64,000 nucleotides of DNA from Enterococcus crotali (GTDB taxonomy: Bacteria > Bacillota > Bacilli > Lactobacillales > Enterococcaceae), in contig NZ_AYPQ01000001.1 in the NCBI RefSeq assembly GCF_000633635.1, positions 406,820 through 470,819 on the forward strand. Reading direction: 5' to 3'. The translations under genes and the position numbers were made by a program. Below are positions 1 through 7,332 of the stretch, piece after piece. The notes beneath the pieces are model-generated. The model made no database searches. It worked only from the letters and a program-made list of their open reading frames with translations, and was not told where the DNA came from. Numbering within the stretch: the stretch's first letter is position 1; every line of letters starts with the position of its first letter.

Positions 1-254
1 GTTCATTTCACTTTTCATGATCTAGCTGCCTGAACCAGCTCTCCAGGAAAATAGATAATCTTTATATAAAATGAAAAGTGTTTCACATTCAGATTCCTAA
101 TTTTCATGAGAGCTGACCAGTTCATTTCGCTTTTCATGATCTAGCTGCCTGAACCAGCTCTTCAGGAAAATAGATAATCTTTATATGAAACGAAAAGCGT
201 TTCACATTCAGATTCCTAATTTTCATGAGAGCTAACCAGTTCAGTTCACTTTTC
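1..254. repeat. Tandem repeat, 119-bp unit (two full copies plus a partial third)
   Basis: Units begin at 1, 120 and 239; the third stops after about 16 bases. Copies 1 and 2 differ at only six or seven positions. Each unit carries inverted arms CACTTTTCAT (9-18) and ATGAAAAGTG (71-80). In copy 2 one pair changes together (A/T becomes G/C, arms CGCTTTTC and GAAAAGCG), so the pairing is kept. A second possible stem joins CAGCTCTC (about 37-44) to GAGAGCTG (about 107-114), but this one is weakened in copy 2. The array may continue left of the window. I see no coding frame. It could be a structured RNA or a palindromic repeat element; function unknown. Confidence 0.85.
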
Positions 255-266
255 TAATAATAATAG

Positions 267-295
267 TTGGCTTTTTTGTTTCTTTCGGGTAGACT
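267..295 (+). promoter_or_regulatory. Promoter of the nucleoid-associated protein gene
   Basis: TTGGCT (267-272), a 17-nt spacer and TAGACT (290-295) form a reasonable sigma-A promoter about 31 nt before the start codon. It lies just after the truncated third tandem repeat unit. Confidence 0.5.
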
Positions 296-326
296 AAATA
301 GGGTTTAAGAAAAGGGAGAATGATAG

Positions 327-1331
327 ATGGATATTTATTTAAAAAGTGCAATTTTACACATTATTGATCGTGAAACTGGGACTCCGGTGTTCTCGGCAAA
401 AGAGCTAGATTTAACAACGGAATATATACGTGTTTATCTAACAAGTAAAATTACAAAGCTGTCAACTGCACAAACTAAGACAGGTATTTTAGCGGAAGAA
501 AGTACGTTTGTGGACAAGATGCGTGGAATCCCCAATGACTTTGTTCAAAAAAGTCAACAATTAGCTCAGCATTGGTATGATGTTTATTCTGGTAGTGAGG
601 ATGCACCAAGTGCAGATGTTCTTTTTATTTTGTATGAACTAGATACGGTGATGCATTTAGCCATGATCAAGTTGAATTACAAAGAAAGTTACACACATTA
701 CGTGGACTATGAAGACGATGCGGTCTATAATAAGCTGATCATCAACCGAGCGATCTTACCATCTAAATCACAAAAACCGGATGAAGGAATGACGGTTAAT
801 TTAGATACACTAGCCTATGAATTGTTAGAAAAACGTTATGAGTTTTCGGGAGAAAAAGTCTGGTATTTTTCTGAAAAAGTGATTGAGTCACAACCTGCTC
901 CTTCTATTGAGGAAAACATGAAGGAAATTAAAAAAGCAGTAAAACGAATCGGAAAAAAATTCAATGAAGATGAGTTTGAACTTATCGCATCTGTTAAAGA
1001 AGCGGTTTATGAGAGTATTGAAGAAACTGGGACGATCGATAATGAACAAGTAGCTGAATTGGTTTTTAAAGAGAATGTTTCAGCTCGAATGGCTTATCAA
1101 GAAGAGGTCAACGAATCAAAATTTGTAGATAAAACTCCGCCAGTTCGTGAGGCTAGAGAAATTTCAGAGAAAAAATTTGGAAAACAAAAATTAAAAATGA
1201 GCAACGGCATCGAATTGATTGTACCACTCGAAGTATACCGTAATGGCGATCTAATCGAATTTGTTAATAATCCAGATGGAACAGTTTCCATTGTATTGAA
1301 AAATATTGAAAAAATTAGCAATCAGTTGTAG
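327..1331 (+). CDS. Nucleoid-associated protein (NdpA/YejK family)
   Basis: A 334-residue cytoplasmic protein that I recognise as the 37-kDa nucleoid-associated family (PF04245). E. coli YejK is the studied member and binds the nucleoid. The opening segment with the ILHIIDRETGTPVFS pattern and the basic middle (about 195-215, KEIKKAVKRIGKKF) fit the family, as does the length. The ATG at 327 is preceded by AAAGGGAG. It is monocistronic, with its own promoter at 267-295 and a strong bidirectional terminator at 1382-1430. Its exact role in Gram-positive bacteria is not established. Confidence 0.8.
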   Translation: MDIYLKSAILHIIDRETGTPVFSAKELDLTTEYIRVYLTSKITKLSTAQTKTGILAEESTFVDKMRGIPNDFVQKSQQLAQHWYDVYSGSEDAPSADVLFILYELDTVMHLAMIKLNYKESYTHYVDYEDDAVYNKLIINRAILPSKSQKPDEGMTVNLDTLAYELLEKRYEFSGEKVWYFSEKVIESQPAPSIEENMKEIKKAVKRIGKKFNEDEFELIASVKEAVYESIEETGTIDNEQVAELVFKENVSARMAYQEEVNESKFVDKTPPVREAREISEKKFGKQKLKMSNGIELIVPLEVYRNGDLIEFVNNPDGTVSIVLKNIEKISNQL

Positions 1332-1381
1332 AAATAAAAAATAGAATTATGTGAGTACGAATGAGTAGAGTGACACTCTAT

Positions 1382-1430
1382 TAAAGAGCCTCAAACGACA
1401 CTAACTTTTAGTGTCGTTTGAGGCTCTTTA
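1382..1430. terminator. Bidirectional intrinsic terminator
   Basis: Perfect 22-bp inverted repeat (arms 1382-1403 and 1409-1430, 5-nt loop) ending in CTCTTTA, lying between two convergent genes; A/T-rich flanks allow use on both strands. Confidence 0.9.
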
Positions 1431-1450
1431 TCTAAAAATAATCACTATAT

Positions 1451-1819
1451 TTATTGAGTAGTCAGCTGTTCAAGGGCTTTTTTAGGAACATCCTCTTCAG
1501 GGATTTCTTCCCAGCTGAGCACACCTTTTCTTGGATTCACTTTTAATTTTAAATAAGCATTGATGCGCAACGGCTTTGCTCGAATCTCTCTTAGGATTTG
1601 AATGTCTTTTTCTCCTTTTTTATTAAAAACGGCTTGTTTATAGTCGTATTCTGTATATTTTTCCCCATTTGAAAATATGCCTGTCTTTATTTCAGTTGGT
1701 TCGCCGACACGCGTATAGAAATCTTTGCCGCCAAAATAGTAATTATAACCGAACCAAATACCTGTTGTTAAAAGTACGAATGGCAAAATCAAAAGTAATA
1801 GTTTTTTCAATATCGTCAC
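1451..1819 (-). CDS. YxeA family (DUF1093) protein
   Basis: A 122-residue protein with an N-terminal hydrophobic helix (about residues 4-24) that is either a signal sequence or a membrane anchor, followed by a small exported domain. The G-x-P-T-E-x-K-T-G and Y-x-Y-x-Q segments and the KPLRINAYLKLKV strand match the YxeA/DUF1093 family of small secreted or membrane-anchored Firmicute proteins. No enzymatic motif is visible and the family's function is unknown. It is monocistronic and convergent with the nucleoid-associated protein gene. Confidence 0.75.
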   Translation of the reverse strand: MTILKKLLLLILPFVLLTTGIWFGYNYYFGGKDFYTRVGEPTEIKTGIFSNGEKYTEYDYKQAVFNKKGEKDIQILREIRAKPLRINAYLKLKVNPRKGVLSWEEIPEEDVPKKALEQLTTQ

Positions 1820-1993
1820 CTCTTAAATGTAGTATGCCTTTTTTTTAATCCAGATGCCATTGAAATGACTTAAAATGATGTGACAATTTTGTTAGGAGGA
1901 GCACTTTTTAGAGTTCATAAAATCGTCAAGTTATAGTTACACTTTTTTTAGAAACTCATGATACAATATAGAAAAGAATAGGGGGAATAAAAA

Positions 1994-2698
1994 ATGATAC
2001 CTTTTTATGCGGTATTTGATCCAACGTACATTTTAGTAATTGCAGGGTTGTTGATCTCGCTAGCAGCATCTGCTTATGTAAATAGTACCTTTAAAAAATA
2101 TGACAAAATTCAAAGTCGAAACAATGTGACCGGGACAAAAGCGGCCCAATATATATTGAAAAAAGAACAGATCAACAATGTCGGTGTTCAACAAATTGCA
2201 GGAGATTTAACCGATAATTATAATTCTGGTAATAAGATGTTGAGTTTATCAGAAGCAACAGCGCAGTCAACATCTGTTGCAGCGATTGGTGTAGCGGCCC
2301 ATGAATGTGGGCATGCGGTTCAAGATCATACGGGATATAGCCCTTTAAAAATTAGAGCCGCAATCGTTCCTGTCGCAAACTTTGGTTCAGCACTGTCATT
2401 TCCAATTATTTTGGTAGGTGTGTTACTTAGTTGGAATCAAACATTGATCAATATTGGTATATTGGCTTTTTCATTGGCGTTGCTATTCCAGTTAGTTACT
2501 CTACCTGTAGAGTTTAATGCATCGCGGAGAGCGTTGAAAATTTTATCAGACGGAAATATTTTGACGGAAGAAGAAGTGCCAATGGCAAGAAAAGTTCTAT
2601 TTGCAGCAGCGTTGACCTATGTCGCAGCAGCGTTAGCTACATTTTTACAATTACTTCGTCTGATTATTTTATTTGGTGGAAATAATCGTCGGGATTAA
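1994..2698 (+). CDS. YugP-like zinc metallopeptidase, membrane-bound
   Basis: A 234-residue integral membrane protein of the YugP family (PF04298, neutral zinc metallopeptidase). The zinc-binding HExxH is visible as HECGH (H103, E104, H107). There is one N-terminal membrane segment (about 10-30) and further segments near 120-175 and 205-228. The ATG at 1994 follows GGGGGAA with good spacing. Substrate is unknown; B. subtilis YugP is likewise poorly characterised. A probable -10 (TACAAT) lies about 30 nt upstream. Length is normal for the family. Confidence 0.85.
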   Translation: MIPFYAVFDPTYILVIAGLLISLAASAYVNSTFKKYDKIQSRNNVTGTKAAQYILKKEQINNVGVQQIAGDLTDNYNSGNKMLSLSEATAQSTSVAAIGVAAHECGHAVQDHTGYSPLKIRAAIVPVANFGSALSFPIILVGVLLSWNQTLINIGILAFSLALLFQLVTLPVEFNASRRALKILSDGNILTEEEVPMARKVLFAAALTYVAAALATFLQLLRLIILFGGNNRRD

Positions 2699-2782
2699 AA
2701 AATGTATGAGATTTTGTTTTATTACCTCAATTTTTAAGAGTATGGTATCATAAGAATAGATAGTATGAGGAGGCTGAAAAGA

Positions 2783-3118
2783 ATGAAAACATCTACAAAA
2801 ATTAGTATTGGTTTAAGTATTGCTGCGGTAGCAGGTGTATCAGTAGCGGTGATTGCGTCTGAGAAAATCGTCAAGAAAGTTTATCACGTATCGAACCGTT
2901 TTAAAGCGAAAAAATTCGTGAACGATAAATTTGGTGGCAATGAAAAATTACTTGGAATTGTTGATGATTTATCTGATGATGAGCTTGATTCTATGATGAA
3001 TGTTTTAGGTAAAGTAAAAGACGGTAGAAAAAAACTCTCTTCTTACGGAGAAACTTTAAAAGATAATACGGATAACTTGAAAGATCGTTTAGCTAGTTTT
3101 ATTGAAGAAATGATGTAA
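2783..3118 (+). CDS. Small membrane-anchored protein of unknown function
   Basis: A 111-residue protein with one N-terminal hydrophobic segment (about 7-25), a basic stretch (KIVKKVYHVSNRFKAKK) and a charged, helical C-terminal half. I place the start at ATG 2783 because AGGAGG (2768-2773) is ideally spaced from it; an upstream ATG at 2765 overlaps that ribosome site. An extended -10 (TGGTATCAT, 2743-2751) precedes it. It may belong with the loosely defined YtxH-like anchored helical proteins, but I do not recognise a family with confidence. Confidence 0.65.
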   Translation: MKTSTKISIGLSIAAVAGVSVAVIASEKIVKKVYHVSNRFKAKKFVNDKFGGNEKLLGIVDDLSDDELDSMMNVLGKVKDGRKKLSSYGETLKDNTDNLKDRLASFIEEMM

Positions 3119-3188
3119 AAAACAGTAGGTGGTAGTATAACTAGATGGTTTTTATTTCAAGTTAATACTAACGCTTTAGGATGACTCT

Positions 3189-3270
3189 GAGAGTTACTTC
3201 TGGTCTCACCGTATATTCAGATTTAAAGCCCGAAACAAAACTGATGATTAGTTTTGACTCGGGCTTTTTC
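3189..3270 (+). terminator. Intrinsic terminator with upstream repeat module (copy E)
   Basis: The hairpin arms AAAGCCCGAAACAAAACT and AGTTTTGACTCGGGCTTT (about 3225-3267) are followed by T-rich sequence. The 36 nt before it (GTTACTTCTGG...CACCGTATATTCAGATTTA) match the module found before five other terminators or terminator remnants in this window. Confidence 0.8.
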
Positions 3271-3275
3271 TTTGT

Positions 3276-4136
3276 TTAGTTCGTGATTAATAAATAACAA
3301 AATACAAGATCGTCCATCCGTTTTAAAGAGAGGCCGGTTTGTTCGTAAAACTTTTCCAAGCGATAGTGAAGTGTATTGCGATGCATATACAGATCTTTAG
3401 CTGCCGAGCTGATATTCCCCTGATTATGCCAAAGAGAGAGGATAATCTGCCTGATTTCAGTTGTTAAAATTAATTGTTTGCCGAATGTTTCAATGATCAA
3501 ACTTTTTTCCATGGCATCTTTTGTAAAATAATGTAAGGCAACATCACTTAGGGAAAAGGTTGATTTTCCTCGAAGAGTGTCTGCTTCTGCTTTAAAAATC
3601 CGCTGCTCTTCTTGAAAAAGTTTAAATAGATACTCATTGGCAGGAAAAAAACTACCGACGAAAACAATTGTGGAAGAATCAAAATCTGCATCCAAAGTCA
3701 AAAAAATACTTTGCAACTCTTCTAGCGTGTAATGATTCTTGCTATAGCGTTCGATTAAAGCGCCATCATTTTCGCTGAAAAAAAAGAAGTCGTTGAGCTC
3801 TGGGAAGATTTCTTTAATGCTATTTTCCCATTCGGTTTGTAAAAAATCCTTTGGTTTTTTAAGTTGAAACTGCAATATACGGAATGTTCCTTCAATTTCG
3901 ATAGCAGTTTGATTAAATAAGTAACCAAACCAAGGATGCTTGTTTTGATCGATAGGATATTTTTTTTCAGGAAATAATTGTTTTAACAAACGAATTTCTG
4001 TTTCTTTCAATAAATCTTTGGCAAGAATAAAATAACTTCCATTGACTGGTAGTGAAAGAGCACTAGCATCCGCTTTTATTTGTTGGATTTTGCCAGTAGG
4101 ATATAATTCGAATAATTCTTCAATAGTCATAGACAC
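3276..4136 (-). CDS. PucR/CdaR-type helix-turn-helix regulator
   Basis: A 286-residue transcription factor. The last 55 residues (ISSAAKDLYMHRNTLHYRLEKF region, about 238-284) are the PucR C-terminal helix-turn-helix with its diagnostic H-R-N-T-L-x-Y-R-L core. The first 220 residues resemble the variable sensing/GGDEF-like portion of CdaR-like regulators, with no recognisable ligand pocket. It is divergent from tadA with only about 60 nt between them. Target genes cannot be read from context. Confidence 0.7.
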   Translation of the reverse strand: MSMTIEELFELYPTGKIQQIKADASALSLPVNGSYFILAKDLLKETEIRLLKQLFPEKKYPIDQNKHPWFGYLFNQTAIEIEGTFRILQFQLKKPKDFLQTEWENSIKEIFPELNDFFFFSENDGALIERYSKNHYTLEELQSIFLTLDADFDSSTIVFVGSFFPANEYLFKLFQEEQRIFKAEADTLRGKSTFSLSDVALHYFTKDAMEKSLIIETFGKQLILTTEIRQIILSLWHNQGNISSAAKDLYMHRNTLHYRLEKFYEQTGLSLKRMDDLVFCYLLITN

Positions 4137-4199
4137 ACCTCACTTGTTTATTGTACCATGAATAAGATAAAAGTATAAAGAACGAGAGGCGGAAAATGC

Positions 4200-4712
4200 T
4201 TGAATAAAAAAACGAGCCAGCTAACCATAGAAGAAAAAGAAGCCTTCATGTTGGAAGCAATCAAGGAAGCAAAAAAAGCTGAAATGATCGAAGAAGTACC
4301 TATTGGAGCAATCGTTGTTTTAGATGGAAAAATCATTGGCCGCGGACATAATCTGAGAGAGCAAAGCCAAGATGCAACGGCGCATGCGGAAATGTTTGCA
4401 ATCAAACAAGCATGTGCGGCTATTGAAAATTGGCGTTTGGAACGTGCCCAATTGTTTATCACGTTAGAGCCTTGCCCAATGTGTAGTGGCGCTATGATTC
4501 TTTCTAGAGTGGATGAAGTTTATTATGGAGCGAAAGATCCAAAAGGTGGTACGGCTGGAACACTGATGAATTTATTGGAAGACGACCGTTTCAACCACGT
4601 AGCGTATGTGGAGGCTGGAATTTTAGAGCAGGAGTGTGGAGCATTGCTTTCAAATTTCTTTAGAAGCCTACGTAATGAAAAGAAACTTTTAAAAAAACAA
4701 AAGAAAGACTAG
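4200..4712 (+). CDS. tadA: tRNA-specific adenosine-34 deaminase TadA
   Basis: Converts A34 to inosine in the anticodon of tRNA-Arg(ACG). The zinc and catalytic motifs of the cytidine-deaminase fold are visible: H-A-E (in ATAHAEMFAI, about residue 62-64) and P-C-P-M-C (about 97-101). Length is 170 residues, normal. The start is taken as TTG 4200 after GAGAGGCGG. The ATG at 4197 runs into a stop within four codons, and the next in-frame ATG (4248) would give the shorter form. As in Bacillus and many lactic bacteria, the SRP RNA gene follows, but the usual dnaX does not follow here. Confidence 0.93.
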   Translation: MNKKTSQLTIEEKEAFMLEAIKEAKKAEMIEEVPIGAIVVLDGKIIGRGHNLREQSQDATAHAEMFAIKQACAAIENWRLERAQLFITLEPCPMCSGAMILSRVDEVYYGAKDPKGGTAGTLMNLLEDDRFNHVAYVEAGILEQECGALLSNFFRSLRNEKKLLKKQKKD

Positions 4713-4743
4713 CCAAGAGACAAAAAATGCGGTATACTAAATC

Positions 4744-4848
4744 TTGCCGAAAGGCTAGGACAATGGTGGGCTTACGAAGCGTGTCAGATCCGGAAGGAAG
4801 CAGCACTAAGTAGGTGCCGCCATGTGTCTGAATTGAATAATTGACTTA
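4744..4848 (+). ncRNA. ffs: Signal recognition particle RNA, small bacterial type
   Basis: The universally conserved domain IV is present: GTCAGATCCGGAAGGAAGCA (about 4784-4803), with the GGAA tetraloop and asymmetric loop that bind Ffh. Flanking arms ATGGTGG (about 4764-4770) and CCGCCAT close the long helix with one G-U pair. A -10 box TATACT lies at 4733-4738. The ends are approximate (plus or minus 10 nt). It sits directly after tadA, as in many Firmicutes. Confidence 0.93.
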
Positions 4849-4849
4849 T

Positions 4850-4871
4850 CAAGGCTGATAGCCTTTTTTAT
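4850..4871 (+). terminator. Terminator of ffs
   Basis: AAGGCT-GAT-AGCCTTTTTTA: a 6-bp stem with a run of T. The arm TAGCCTTT could alternatively pair with AAAGGCTA near 4750 at the RNA 5' end. Confidence 0.75.
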
Positions 4872-4913
4872 TTTGCTTAAAATAACAAAAGGTGCTTAAA
4901 CTGAAACTATATA

Positions 4914-4975
4914 AAAGTGTTTAGCTTATGTCCTAAAAAGCTGTTTTTTCCTCGCTTATTCGTATTTAGAGGGCT
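4914..4975 (+). repeat. Degenerate copy (D) of the terminator-associated repeat module
   Basis: AAGTGTTTAGCTTATG...CGCTTATTCGTATTTAGAG matches the consensus seen at 13178-13240 and, reversed, near 47350-47470. Here the usual terminator hairpin is missing; instead CCTAAAAAGC (about 4931-4940) can pair imperfectly with GCTGTTTTAGG (about 4973-4983). The copy overlaps the 3' end of the minus-strand gene at 4956-5180. Confidence 0.6.
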
Positions 4976-5180
4976 GTTTTAGGTCGGGTAAACTATTACA
5001 AAAATTAGAATCCCAAGCGGAGTACCTCTTTGTTGTCCCTTTTTTATCTCCAGATATAAATGTAATCTCAAAAAAATCACCTTCATAACAAGTATATGCA
5101 TTAATAATTTTAGCTTGATAACCATCTATAAAGATTTCTTTTTTTAAGTATTGGTTCATACCATCAATCATTTCACCCAT
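4956..5180 (-). CDS. Small protein of unknown function (74 aa)
   Basis: A 74-residue ORF starting with MGEMIDGMNQYLKK, with alternating hydrophobic and charged residues and two cysteines. No signal or membrane segment is visible and I recognise no family. The ATG at 5180 has AGGGG six nt upstream on its strand. Its last seven codons and stop lie inside a copy of an intergenic repeat, so the C-terminus may have been acquired by read-through into repeat DNA. It lies where dnaX would be expected after ffs, in a small accessory stretch. Confidence 0.5.
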   Translation of the reverse strand: MGEMIDGMNQYLKKEIFIDGYQAKIINAYTCYEGDFFEITFISGDKKGTTKRYSAWDSNFCNSLPDLKQPSKYE

Positions 5181-5327
5181 ACGGATCCCCTTTTTTAAAG
5201 TATTTATCGTAATTTCATTTTAGCTGCTTTGCTAAGTGTGTATAATTATAAACTATGGGTACATCGTTTTGCAATTTCGTTCTTATATAATTTAGTTGTC
5301 TTAAAATATATGATAGAAACAAGAGAG

Positions 5328-5355
5328 TAGACATTGAAAAAATTTCGTGTATGAT
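5328..5355 (+). promoter_or_regulatory. Candidate promoter for the 89-aa unknown gene
   Basis: TAGACA (5328-5333), a 16-nt spacer and TATGAT (5350-5355). The predicted transcript start falls at about 5362, on the best ATG, which would make the mRNA leaderless. Confidence 0.4.
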
Positions 5356-5361
5356 AAAGTT

Positions 5362-5631
5362 ATGGATACTCACATTGGATTACTAACCCATATCAAGGTG
5401 TTTAAAGAAAAGCCGTATGCTATAACAGGAATGTTAATTTGGGAAAATGATGTCTGTATTAATTGTGTGATCAGAAATAAACCATTTGCCAAGTATGTTC
5501 TGTCGTTACCGATGCACCAATATGAAATCGAGGTAAAAGGAAACTATAATAGTAGAGGACAGTTTGACGTTAAACACATGCGCATCGTTAACATAGATAG
5601 CTATATTGCTTTGATAGGGACACCAGAATAA
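5362..5631 (+). CDS. Unknown protein (89 aa), possible OB-like fold
   Basis: Starts MDTHIGLLTHIKVF, with mostly beta-type alternation. The repeated pattern of aromatic and charged residues (YEIEVKGNYNSRGQFDVKHMRIV) is reminiscent of small nucleic-acid-binding barrels, but this is only an impression. No recognised family. The start could also be GTG 5347 (94 aa); neither has a clear Shine-Dalgarno. It is a single gene between two stretches of repeat DNA and ends shortly before a strong terminator. Confidence that it is coding rests on length and the absence of a competing frame. Confidence 0.5.
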   Translation: MDTHIGLLTHIKVFKEKPYAITGMLIWENDVCINCVIRNKPFAKYVLSLPMHQYEIEVKGNYNSRGQFDVKHMRIVNIDSYIALIGTPE

Positions 5632-5700
5632 GCGTTTGACTCTGAGAACCAAGTAGGTACTGTGCAGCCATGTTTATCTGCAACGAGAAAACATCCACTC

Positions 5701-5791
5701 ATACCTTATGGCTCAAGGAAATGCTTTTTTCCACCATTTATTCGAGTTTAGAGCGGGAGACAAAACGAATTTTTCGTTTTGTCTCCCGCTC
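5701..5791 (+). terminator. Intrinsic terminator with upstream repeat module (copy A)
   Basis: A perfect 18-bp stem (5751-5768 with 5774-5791, 5-nt loop). The preceding AATGCTTTTTTCC...ATTTATTCGAGTTTAGAG matches the terminator-associated module; its terminal GAG is also the first part of the hairpin arm. Confidence 0.85.
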
Positions 5792-5921
5792 ATATTTAAA
5801 AAAACTGTATTTTGTTTATACGTACAAACGGTTAACTATTTGAGTGAATAGTAATGAATCAGGGAAACTATTTTTTTATTTCACTTAAAAAAAATTATTA
5901 GAGAAAGTAGAGGGAAATCAG

Positions 5922-6218
5922 GTGTTAAAATTGATCGCGGAAGATTATATAAAAGTGGAGCACCTTTCAACTGTAAGCCCTTTATATAAAGAACTAGTAG
6001 AAAAAACGAAAAGTGAGCCTCAATGTATCGCCTATGATTTGTTTATTGACCAAACAGATCCTGGTCATTTTATTTTTATTGAAGAATGGCCTAATGAGGA
6101 GGCTTTGAATGCTCATGTTGAATCAGAGCATTTCAAAAGATTAGTCCCACAAATCAATCAATTCATTCGAGAAGAAAACACATTTTTGCGAATGAAGCCA
6201 TTTTCAAGTGATGTTTAA
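5922..6218 (+). CDS. Antibiotic biosynthesis monooxygenase (ABM) domain protein
   Basis: A 98-residue ferredoxin-like alpha/beta-barrel of the ABM/YgiN type. The family signature is the middle FIFIEEWPNEEALNAHVESEHF (about residues 49-70), with the E-x-W and H-x-x-S-x-H-F elements, and the length fits a single domain. Members act as cofactor-free quinol monooxygenases or small-molecule oxygenases; the substrate here is unknown. Start is GTG 5922 after AGAGGGA. It is monocistronic, with A/T-rich flanks. Confidence 0.75.
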   Translation: MLKLIAEDYIKVEHLSTVSPLYKELVEKTKSEPQCIAYDLFIDQTDPGHFIFIEEWPNEEALNAHVESEHFKRLVPQINQFIREENTFLRMKPFSSDV

Positions 6219-6311
6219 TGACTATTTTTTTGAACATAAATAATCGGAATGGCAATCAAAGTCTTAGCGATTGTTGTTCCGATTTTTAAGTTGATCCCTC
6301 GAAATCAAAGT

Positions 6312-6857
6312 CTATTTTAAGTTAATAGTCTTCTCTCCAAGTTCTTTTCCAGCCATCCCTTGATTTGCTTTTAAAATAACAGGAGTTTCTGTGTCATCTA
6401 AGTCATAAGAGATAATAGCTTTTGCAGTATCATCAGGTTTAATGTCATCTAGCTGATGTTCCGTGTACTCAGCAAATTTTTCATCTTGTGGCGTCATTCC
6501 GACGTTTAATTTATTGCTGGTATCTTGGTTTTCTTGAGTTAAGCTCATGCAAGCAATCCAAACAGTAGAAGCAGAGATCGGCTCGTCACTATCATTGGTC
6601 ACTTCATAAGTGATTGCTAATTGGGGCTTTTCTCTAAATAGGCTTTCATCTGCAGGCAAGACTTCAGTAGAAAGGATTTTGAGTGTAGCCATATCGATTT
6701 TCAACGTATCATTTTTAAAGTAAACATCTTCGGATTTTTTTTGAGAAGTTGACGTAGTATCCGCTTTTTTACTATCAGCAGAATTACTGTTTCCGTTACA
6801 TGCAGCTAATGTTAATCCACATACCGTTAATACACCTAAACTTAGTATTTTTTTCAT
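6312..6857 (-). CDS. Lipoprotein with DUF5067 domain
   Basis: A 181-residue exported lipoprotein. The signal peptide ends in a clear lipobox (LTLAAC, cysteine about residue 19), followed by a Ser/Asn/Lys-rich linker and a beta-sandwich domain (about 45-180) of the DUF5067 type common in Lactobacillales. The function of the domain is unknown. The start is placed at ATG 6857 because GAGGAA is correctly spaced from it; a TTG codon lies just upstream. Monocistronic, divergent from the sorbose operon. Confidence 0.75.
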   Translation of the reverse strand: MKKILSLGVLTVCGLTLAACNGNSNSADSKKADTTSTSQKKSEDVYFKNDTLKIDMATLKILSTEVLPADESLFREKPQLAITYEVTNDSDEPISASTVWIACMSLTQENQDTSNKLNVGMTPQDEKFAEYTEHQLDDIKPDDTAKAIISYDLDDTETPVILKANQGMAGKELGEKTINLK

Positions 6858-6860
6858 CAA

Positions 6861-7332
6861 TATTTCCTCGCTTTATAAAATAATGTTTATAGAAGACCCA
6901 AGCTAAATGGCACTAAATTGTTTTGTCAGGGTTACTTGTCTATATACTACCTTGTATCTCACTAAATAACAAGATGACATTTATTGTTTCGGGTATTTTT
7001 GATAAGAAAAGCCTGTTTATTTGTTGTTCAGCTTGAGGAATAAATGAGAAATTTGAACACATGAGCTTGTCTTTCCTTTTTCAACATTTTCATCATAGTA
7101 AGATATTATTACTATTGACTGTTTGCTTTGCTCCTAAAACTAAAAAAGAGATGACGTTTTCAAATAGTTAAAAATGAGTCATTGTGCTTATCGGAAACGA
7201 ATAACTTTGGTAAGAGATTTTCGTTTATTAGGTCAAACGCATGATTATTTTAAGTGTATAACATTCTTTTACCTTTCACAAATGTGATTCCTATGATATA
7301 TTTTGTTCAAAAGGGAAAAAAGGAGTAATGAT
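6861..7332. other. Intergenic region holding the sorC promoter and an unexplained dyad
   Basis: This 472-bp gap contains no convincing ORF. A 21-bp dyad, ATAGTAA-GATATTA-TTACTAT (7095-7115), is followed directly by TTGACT. Near the right end lie TTTACC (about 7268-7273) and TATGAT (7292-7297), the probable sorC promoter. The rest shows nothing I can interpret. Confidence 0.6.
7276..7287. promoter_or_regulatory. Probable SorC operator at the sorC promoter
   Basis: Perfect palindrome-like TCACAAATGTGA lying between the candidate -35 and -10 boxes of sorC. Nearly the same element (TCACAAAAGTGA) lies before sorD at 8469-8480, so autoregulation by SorC is a natural inference. Confidence 0.6.

Noticed and set aside
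1-254. CRISPR array
   Set aside because: The unit is 119 nt with no spacer between near-identical copies, so it is a tandem repeat and not repeat-spacer organisation.
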